Assembly: GCA_004292955.1 (NCBI GenBank)
Contig: RDXX01000076.1
Span: 1-57,372 of the forward strand
Source: Oscillatoriales cyanobacterium
GTDB lineage: Bacteria; Cyanobacteriota; Cyanobacteriia; Cyanobacteriales; Microcoleaceae
Direction: 5' to 3'
DNA: 57,372 nt
Position 1 is the first letter of the stretch. Each line of letters opens with the position of its first letter. Below are positions 51,236-57,372 of this stretch, in pieces. Made by a program: the position numbers and the translations under genes. The notes beneath the pieces are model-generated. The model was not told the origin of the DNA and ran no database searches. It saw only the letters and a program-made list of their open reading frames with translations.

Positions 51236-53599
51236 ATGGAAAAAGAACATGACGCTCATATCGTACCAATTAGCAACCAGAGCAGACAGGTGCAGCAATT
51301 TCCCGTTGACGAGGGAGAAGAGTTAAGCGGGGCACCCCAGAAAGGATTGAATCTAAAGCCCTTGTTCAGGACTTTTCAACGACAAGCCCTAGTCATCATT
51401 GCGATTGTAGCCCTAGCAGGCGGTGCAGTTTATTATAAGGTCAAGGGAGGCAAGAAAACATATCAAGGCGATTTTCGGATACTGGTGGAACCCGTGACAA
51501 CGGAGGCAAGACTTACCGACGCATCTGCCCTCGCCAATCGCGGTGAGGGGGGTGGAGTGCCTAATCGAGAATTTTTTAGTTTGGACTATCCAACTCAGCT
51601 TCAAATTCTCCAGAGTCCTCAGATGCTGTCGGCTATTACCAAACAAGTCCAACAAAAATATCCAAAAATGACCGAGGAACTTCTTAAAAAAGGATTACTC
51701 GTGTTGCGCCTCGGAGAAAATGAGTTGACGCAAACTAAAATTTTGGAAGTTCGTTTCCTCGGGCAAGAGCCTGACTTAGTTCAGTTCGTTTTAGAAGAAA
51801 CTAAAAAGAAATATTTAAAGTACAGCCTTGACGAACGCAAGACTCGCATTGGTCAAGGTGTTAATTTTATTGAAAACCAGCTTCCGGCACTCAACAAGCG
51901 CGTAAATGACCTGAAGTCTGAGTTACAGATGATACAGCAGCAGCAAAAAATTACCGATCCTAAAGAACAAGGCGCGCAATTGATCGTGCAAGTTCGCGCT
52001 ATGGAAACTTTAGAGTTAGAAACTCAAAGGCTACTCCAGGAACAGAGAATGCTGTACGCTAACTTGCAAAAACAATTAGATTTTACACCAAATGAAGCTA
52101 TTGCGGCTTCAGCTTTAAGTGAAGAACCTCAATATAAAGAGTTGCTGACCAAGGTTAAGGAAGTAGAAGGTCAGATTGCTGTAGAAACAGCTCGTTTTAA
52201 ATCTGCTAACCCTATAGTAGAAGCTTTAGAGCGCAAGCGGGCAAATTTAGTAGCTTTGCTCAACAAGCAAACCGATCGCATTTTGGGGCAAAATTTGGTA
52301 GGCTCTCAAGCCAATTCTAAAGTTCAGAATTTTCAAAACTCGATTCGCATAGGCTTGATCAAACAATTGGTGGATACTGCGAACCAAGTTCAAGTCTTAG
52401 AAGCTCGCAGTCAGGCGATCGCCCAAAGTAAAGAAGAGTTGACCCGAAAATTAAGAGATTTTCCGATTGTAGCTCGTCGCTACAACGAACTGCAACAGCA
52501 ATTAGACATAGCCTCCACCAGCCGCCAGCAACTTTTAACTCAGCGGGAAACTCTGCGCGTCCAAGCAGCCCAAAGCCAAATACCTTGGGAAATTATTTCT
52601 CAACCCCAGATACCCAAAGATATCAAATCAGGCAAATTTATTCCAGTTGCATCGAAAAGTACAAACAACTTTGTGATGGGAATTTTTGGAGGACTCGTGT
52701 TCGGTCTGGGAGCGGCTATTCTTATTGAAAAAATCCGCAATGTTTTCTACTGTGCTGATGACATTAAAGATGCGTTTGATGCGCCTTTATTGGGAGTAAT
52801 TCCTCGTGACAAAAATGCTAAAAAATTTCCGCCTTCTATTGCTAATGCCTATGCTTATCTTGAAGGCAAACAGGGGAATCATAAAAATGCTTCGGAATTT
52901 ATAGAAGCTTTTGACTCTCTTTATACTAATATCCGCTTTCTTTCTTCAAATCGAACGATTAGCTCTTTGGTAGTTGGTTCGGCTACAGTTGGCGAAGGCA
53001 AATCTACCGTTGCTTTAAATCTAGCCCACGTGGCAGCGCTGGCGGGTCAGCGAGTGCTGTTGGTAGACGCGAACTTGCATTCACCCAGCCTGCATAGGCT
53101 GTTGGAACTGCCTAATGTCAATGGATTGAGCAACTTGCTCGAAAATAAAAATGAACCGGATGAAATTATCCAGCGATCGCACCTAGCAGATAATCTGTTT
53201 GTATTAACAGCCGGTATTCCTGTCCCCGGTACTGCCAGACGGCTTGCCTCAACTCAGATGCAGTATTTAATGGAAGAACTGCACGCAACATTTGACTTAG
53301 TTATCTATGATACGCCACCGCTGGTTGACAGTAAAGATACGAATTTTTTAGCAGCGCGCACAGATGGAATACTGATGGTTGTATCAGTTCGCCAGGTGAA
53401 GTCTTCTGTAGTCAAAACAGTTTTCAGTCAATTAGAAAATTTTGGCATACCCTGCTTGGGCACCGTGGCTAATAATCCTACCAAAGGCAAGAAGTATCAA
53501 ATATCTAAATCATCATCACTTGTGGAAGATAAACATGAATATTTGAATTTGGCACCAGTACCGTCAGGCATCCACAAACTAGCTCCCAAAAAAGAATGA
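51236..53599 (+). CDS. Wzc-like polysaccharide co-polymerase / BY-kinase
   Basis: About 787 residues. An N-terminal Wzz domain with a membrane helix (IIAIVALAGGAVYYK), a long periplasmic coiled-coil part, a second helix (MGIFGGLVFGLGAAIL), then a bacterial tyrosine kinase with Walker A VGEGKSTVALN, Walker A' LVDANLHSPSLH and Walker B LVIYDTPP. These proteins control chain length and export of capsular or extracellular polysaccharide. Two departures: the A' motif has DANLHSP where DxDLRxP is usual, and the C terminus has only two Tyr rather than a Tyr cluster. I chose the second ATG because AAGAGGTC precedes it. A GTTGACC heptamer array begins 5 bp after the stop. Confidence 0.9.
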   Translation: MEKEHDAHIVPISNQSRQVQQFPVDEGEELSGAPQKGLNLKPLFRTFQRQALVIIAIVALAGGAVYYKVKGGKKTYQGDFRILVEPVTTEARLTDASALANRGEGGGVPNREFFSLDYPTQLQILQSPQMLSAITKQVQQKYPKMTEELLKKGLLVLRLGENELTQTKILEVRFLGQEPDLVQFVLEETKKKYLKYSLDERKTRIGQGVNFIENQLPALNKRVNDLKSELQMIQQQQKITDPKEQGAQLIVQVRAMETLELETQRLLQEQRMLYANLQKQLDFTPNEAIAASALSEEPQYKELLTKVKEVEGQIAVETARFKSANPIVEALERKRANLVALLNKQTDRILGQNLVGSQANSKVQNFQNSIRIGLIKQLVDTANQVQVLEARSQAIAQSKEELTRKLRDFPIVARRYNELQQQLDIASTSRQQLLTQRETLRVQAAQSQIPWEIISQPQIPKDIKSGKFIPVASKSTNNFVMGIFGGLVFGLGAAILIEKIRNVFYCADDIKDAFDAPLLGVIPRDKNAKKFPPSIANAYAYLEGKQGNHKNASEFIEAFDSLYTNIRFLSSNRTISSLVVGSATVGEGKSTVALNLAHVAALAGQRVLLVDANLHSPSLHRLLELPNVNGLSNLLENKNEPDEIIQRSHLADNLFVLTAGIPVPGTARRLASTQMQYLMEELHATFDLVIYDTPPLVDSKDTNFLAARTDGILMVVSVRQVKSSVVKTVFSQLENFGIPCLGTVANNPTKGKKYQISKSSSLVEDKHEYLNLAPVPSGIHKLAPKKE

Positions 53600-53603
53600 G
53601 ATT

Positions 53604-53693
53604 CTGTTGACTGTTGACCGTTGACCGTTGACTGTTGACCGTTGACCGTTGACCGTTGACCGTTGACCGTTGACCGTTGACCGTTGACCGTTG
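53604..53693. repeat. GTTGACC heptamer array after the kinase gene
   Basis: Twelve to thirteen units of GTTGACC/GTTGACT, the longest regular heptamer array in the window. Confidence 0.95.
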
Positions 53694-53800
53694 GTATAAG
53701 AGTAAAAAAGATGACCCACCCCAAAATTTTACACTCCTGTTTAAGTTCCCAGATTCAATGCTGCAAGTCAATCTCAGATCTAAAATCGGCTGGTAGCGGA

Positions 53801-56260
53801 CTAATTCGCATCTGGCTTGGTGGGAAATGTGACAGTAAAATTAGTCCAGCCCTTGCTGCTTTCAACCTCAATTTTTCCCTGTAACTGTTCCACAAGTTTT
53901 TGAACCAAAGCTAAACCCAAACCTGTACCTCCTTGTTTCCAGGGATCGGCATTGGGAACTCGATAAAATTTATCGAAAATTCGAGGCAATTCTTCGATCG
54001 CAATGGAAGATTGATTGCTGAATGTAAATTGAATTTCCGAAGCCCTAACACTTGCTTGTGCGGAATTTTTCCCGCTTTCTGCTTTTTCCCCGTCTCCCTT
54101 TTTGCACTCAACTTTCAAATAGATTTCGCCCTCATTGGCAGTATACTTGCAGGCATTGTTGAGGAGTTCTGCTAAAATCCGTCCCAAACTAGCGCGGTTG
54201 GAACTGATCGTGGGGAGGTGGCGATCGCACTCTACTCGCAAATGCTGGTGGCGGTTCTGGGCTCGCGTGTAAAACGGGTCGATAATCGTAGGCAGCCACA
54301 CATCTAAGTTTACTGGTTCGAGGTCAATCGGACAAGTTGCTGCTTCGAGCCGCTGCAAATCGAGCAAAGCATTAATCAAATCGGTTTCTCTAGTACATTC
54401 TGTTTCTAAAATTTCTAAATAAATCTGGCGTCGGTCTGGGGTGGGAGAAATTCTCAGCATATGAATAGCCATTTTCATATTAGATAAAGGCGTCCGCAAT
54501 TCGTGAGAAACCGTGCTGAGAAATTCATCTTTTAGAACGTTTAAATGCTGGAGTTCCTGCACTTTTTGTTGCAATTGGGTGGTGCGTTCTTGGACTTGGC
54601 GTTCGAGGTCGGCATTGAGATTTTGTACTTGCTGGTAGAGTTGGGCTTGCTGAATGGCGATCGCGATTTGAGTTGCCAGTTGCAGCAGCAAATCCAATTC
54701 CGAAGCCTGCCACTTCCGGGATTTGGAACACTGATGAACCCACATCATCCCCCACAAATTGCCGTCTTGCAAAATTGGTACAATTAAATAAGATTTGATT
54801 TGCGCTTGCTGCAACCGCGCATATTTTTCGGCACTCAAACTAGCTTTGTCGATGTCTGAGACGGCATAGATCTCCTGTTCGATCGCAAATGCAGCTTCCT
54901 GCCAAATATTGTCTGGCATGATTTCTCCCAAGATAGAAGACCACTTGGGGGCAACGGATTCTGCCACAAAAATGCCAAAATTGCTCGACTCCCAACGCAC
55001 GATCGCTACTCTGTCGGCTTGCAAAACTTGCCGGACTTCATCGACGCTGGCGTTGAGAATTTCTTCGAGGTTTAAGGATTGGTGAATCCGGAAGGAAATT
55101 TGAGTTAACAGCCGATCGCGCTGCACCTGTTCGTGGAGTTTGGCAGTCCGTTCGCGCACCTGCTGTTCCAATTTAGCATTGCGGCTTTGCAGCAGTTCCA
55201 ATTTTTCCGATTGCAGTTGATAAACCGACTGCTGCAACTGTTTGACAACTCGGTACATTTCGGTCGGATCGAGAACTCTGAGCAAGCTGGTTTGAGTAAT
55301 AATTCCCAGCAGTTCTCCGCGCCCGCCGCACACGACCAACCGCTGCACTTGTTGCTGCTGCATTTGTTTGTGCGCCGTCCACAGGGAATCGGAAGGTTCC
55401 AGAAATTGCAGGGGAGTTCTCATGACTTTTTGAGCTGGAGTTTGCTCGAAATTTAGTTCGAGATACTGTGCTTGCACGATGTCGTATTCGGTAACAATTC
55501 CCAAAGGTTGGTGAAAGGAATAGTGAAAAACGGAGGTAGAGTCCTCTTTGGGCTTCTCCATTGTTAATTCTTTGTTTTTGGTAATGACTACGCAACTGAC
55601 TTGATGCTCGGACATCAGTTCGCTGATGCTCAGCAGCGAGGCGGTGTGGGGCGCTGTAATTGGCGTAGTCATCAATTCTGCTACCCGCCGCAATTTGAGA
55701 ATGTTGGAAGGTTGCAATACTTGGCGAATTCTTTCCCGCGTCAGCACTCCTACCAAGTGCCGGAATTGATTGACAATAGGCAAATAGCGAATTCGGTGCT
55801 GGCGAAATAACGATAAAGCGGTAAACACGTCTTGATCGTCGGATTCTGTGAGGGAAACCGACACGGGGGACATGACTTCGGCAATTGGTATTTTGTGGAG
55901 GGCTACTTTTTGCAGGCTGTTTATTTTGCCAGAAGCAATCAGCCTCACTAAGTCGGCGGGGGTTAATATGCCGATTAACAGCCCGCGACTGGGGTTTTCG
56001 GATAAGTTGCCTGTGGTGATAGTCTGCTGGTTCTGCACGACGAGGACGCAGCGGGCCCGCACCTTGTCCGGCGGTGATGATTCGGTCATCGCCCCCTTGT
56101 CTGAGGGTAAAGGCCCTTTGACTAGGGGACAACTGTTTTGCAACTGACTCATCAGGGCGATCGCCACTGCTAAGGAAGTTTCTGGCCCGGCAGTTAGGGG
56201 GTAGCGGTCGATCGCTTGTTCTAAGGCTGAGGAGTAAAAGGGCGGGTGATAAAAGGGCAT
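53801..56260 (-). CDS. Soluble sensor histidine kinase, CBS4-GAF-HisKA-HATPase
   Basis: 819 residues without membrane helices. Four CBS-like repeats fill about 1-335 (GILTPADLVRLIASG, GVLTRERIRQVL, GIVTEYDIVQAQ, GIITQTSLLRVL), which usually bind adenine nucleotides. Coiled coils follow at 340-385 and 540-575, flanking a GAF domain (RIHQSLNLEEILNASVDEVRQVLQADRVAIVRW). HisKA has His586 in VSHELRTPLSN, and HATPase has NNACKYTANEG and GTGLGLALVQ. No receiver domain, so the partner regulator is elsewhere. Residues 43-68 (LVKGPLPSDKGAM) look like an insertion in the first CBS. Convergent with the Wzc-like kinase gene. Confidence 0.9.
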   Translation of the reverse strand: MPFYHPPFYSSALEQAIDRYPLTAGPETSLAVAIALMSQLQNSCPLVKGPLPSDKGAMTESSPPDKVRARCVLVVQNQQTITTGNLSENPSRGLLIGILTPADLVRLIASGKINSLQKVALHKIPIAEVMSPVSVSLTESDDQDVFTALSLFRQHRIRYLPIVNQFRHLVGVLTRERIRQVLQPSNILKLRRVAELMTTPITAPHTASLLSISELMSEHQVSCVVITKNKELTMEKPKEDSTSVFHYSFHQPLGIVTEYDIVQAQYLELNFEQTPAQKVMRTPLQFLEPSDSLWTAHKQMQQQQVQRLVVCGGRGELLGIITQTSLLRVLDPTEMYRVVKQLQQSVYQLQSEKLELLQSRNAKLEQQVRERTAKLHEQVQRDRLLTQISFRIHQSLNLEEILNASVDEVRQVLQADRVAIVRWESSNFGIFVAESVAPKWSSILGEIMPDNIWQEAAFAIEQEIYAVSDIDKASLSAEKYARLQQAQIKSYLIVPILQDGNLWGMMWVHQCSKSRKWQASELDLLLQLATQIAIAIQQAQLYQQVQNLNADLERQVQERTTQLQQKVQELQHLNVLKDEFLSTVSHELRTPLSNMKMAIHMLRISPTPDRRQIYLEILETECTRETDLINALLDLQRLEAATCPIDLEPVNLDVWLPTIIDPFYTRAQNRHQHLRVECDRHLPTISSNRASLGRILAELLNNACKYTANEGEIYLKVECKKGDGEKAESGKNSAQASVRASEIQFTFSNQSSIAIEELPRIFDKFYRVPNADPWKQGGTGLGLALVQKLVEQLQGKIEVESSKGWTNFTVTFPTKPDAN

Positions 56261-56392
56261 AGTTAATTGCAGGTGATCGGAGGACGGGTAATACCATTTT
56301 CGATTTTTGATTTTCGATTGGGAATAGCTTATTACATAACGGTTTGGAGCTTCCCTAGAGTTGCATTATTTTGTGAAAATGGTATAACAATT

Positions 56393-56416
56393 GGGCAAAG
56401 CCTTAGGTAAGGGCCC
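56393..56416. other. Hairpin beyond the tnpB 3' end
   Basis: GGGCAAAGCCTTA / TAAGGGCCC-type inverted arms lie 80 bp after the tnpB stop. Right-end hairpins of IS200/IS605 elements sit in such a place, and the guide RNA of TnpB is read from this side. Identity not proven. Confidence 0.35.
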
Positions 56417-56495
56417 AAACACCTCGCCTGTGGTTGAATTTTAAATAATAGACTTGCTGCTATACAAATCCTAGACAAGTCTAGACATTTGCTTC

Positions 56496-57372
56496 TTACT
56501 TCATCGGGAGCATGGGAGCGGTTATCCCTCGGTAAGCTTTCACGATGAAAGCCTCCCTGTCCATCGAATGACCGCAATTTCCACAGTTGTAAGTCCTTTC
56601 TGCCCGTGGCATATCTTGAATATGTCCGCAGTTTGAACAAGTTTTACTCGAAGGAAACCAGCGATCAGCAATGATTACTTCACAGCCAAACTTTTTAGCT
56701 TTGTATTCCAGTTGACGTTTGAATTCATAGAATCCACAATCCGCGATGACTTGAGCTAGCTTGTGATTAGACAGTAACCCAGAAACATTTAAATCTTCTA
56801 CTACTATCGTTGCGTGGTTTTTGCCTAAGTAAGTAGTAATTTGATGGAGAGTATTTTTTCTGAGATTCGCTACTTTAGCATGATGTTTTGCTAACCTTTG
56901 TTTCGCCTTAAATCTATTGCTAGAGCCTTTCGTCTTTCTCGATAATTCCTTTGACAGTCTACGCAACTTACTGAGATGCGTTTTGTAATGCTTTGGGTTA
57001 GGGAAAACAACTCCCGTCGAAAGGGTTGCCAACTCTTTAACTCCTAGGTCAACACCCACGACATCGTGTTGCTTTACAGTTGGTTCATACTCCTGTTCGT
57101 AGGCAAAAGCAATAAACCAACTGTCGGCGGTACGTGAAATAGTGATTGACTTACAGGTAGTGTGAGGCAATCCTTCGTAGGTTTTTACCCAACCGATTGT
57201 TGGTAGCTTTATGGACGTACCACCTACCGGGATTGGTTTACCACCTGCATCTATCGTGAAAGAATCATGATGACCCTTTTTCTTGAATTTGGGATATCCA
57301 GCTTTTTTTGAGAAAAATAAGGAGAAGGAATCACCAAGATTGTCGAAAGCATATTGAGTTATCTTCTGGCAA
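56496..57372 (-). mobile_element. tnpB: TnpB-like RNA-guided nuclease gene of an IS200/IS605 element, cut by the window edge
   Basis: The frame runs on past the right edge; about 292 C-terminal residues are visible. RuvC-I is present (VVGVDLGVKELATL), RuvC-II too (IVVEDLNVSGLL), and the zinc finger has CSNCGHIQ...CGNCGHSM. After the finger, the expected DRD-x-NAA of RuvC-III is replaced by DREAFIVKAY, so the third catalytic Asp is Glu and the Asn-Ala is missing. The helix NKLAQVIADCGFYEFKRQLEYKA is typical. The visible frame is open, and the protein ends APMLPMK. A TnpA partner, if any, would be outside the window. Confidence 0.85.

Noticed and set aside
53604..53693. Regular repeats that could be taken for a CRISPR array
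   Set aside because: Units are 7 bp in direct tandem with no spacers. The same holds for all other arrays in the window.
1..57372. tRNA, rRNA or other known structured RNA genes
   Set aside because: I looked for tRNA T-loops and acceptor pairing near GTTCGA-type motifs and for rRNA signatures, and found none outside coding DNA. A covariance-model scan would be decisive.

Overview
The window reads as a chromosomal segment of a filamentous cyanobacterium of the Microcoleus/Oscillatoria/Phormidium type. The evidence is the frequent GCGATCGC (HIP1) octamer, families largely confined to cyanobacteria (XisH/XisI, DUF3598, DUF3727, Uma2 nucleases, DUF433/DUF5615 pairs, long CBS-GAF histidine kinases), and very dense short tandem heptanucleotide repeats and palindromic intergenic repeats. 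The genus is inferred. No rRNA, tRNA or CRISPR array was seen.

Layout. 1-4055: a possible transposon end, then ilvB with a zinc-ribbon tail, then a toxin-antitoxin graveyard (ParE-like toxin with two stops, intact Phd-like antitoxin, solo HicB, DUF433 with a truncated partner). 4298-11677: a D-ribulokinase-like FGGY kinase carrying intergenic repeats inside its reading frame, two small unknown genes, a PD-(D/E)XK-like protein, the PcrA/UvrD helicase, a YkvA-like membrane protein and a secreted SIMPL protein. 11962-16037: a two-gene hybrid histidine kinase operon. 16505-18574: accessory genes on the minus strand (SH3b protein behind an xisH fragment, DUF433/DUF5615 pair, xisH-xisI). 18785-27260: a housekeeping run with a CofE-like protein, GNAT, ruvX, DUF3727, mltG, a YqeG-type HAD phosphatase and proB. 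27483-36492: a possible haem-oxygenase-like protein, ndk, a radical SAM enzyme, an ABC-2 permease, an aldo/keto reductase, a GIY-YIG protein, DUF3598 and SAM hydrolase. 36554-46440: alpha/beta hydrolase, leuS, two Uma2 paralogues, aat, rpsN, nth, rseP. 46685-57372: an M41-only peptidase, a GPH symporter, a Wzc-like tyrosine kinase, a CBS/GAF histidine kinase and an edge-truncated tnpB.

The main signal outside the genes is the repeat landscape. Heptamer-type arrays sit within 0-16 nt of the start codons of at least eight unrelated genes (FGGY kinase, GNAT, ruvX, yqeG, proB, M41 peptidase, ykvA, nth) and touch the stop codons of several others. A previously unlabelled composite element of about 120 bp occurs four times and always carries the GTCAACT heptamer array on the same side. 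Palindromic repeats have entered the reading frames of the FGGY kinase, leucyl-tRNA synthetase and SAM hydrolase without breaking them.

No classical defence island or biosynthetic cluster is present. All family calls rest on reading the translated sequence; no database search was run. Distances, motif positions and repeat periods were counted by hand.
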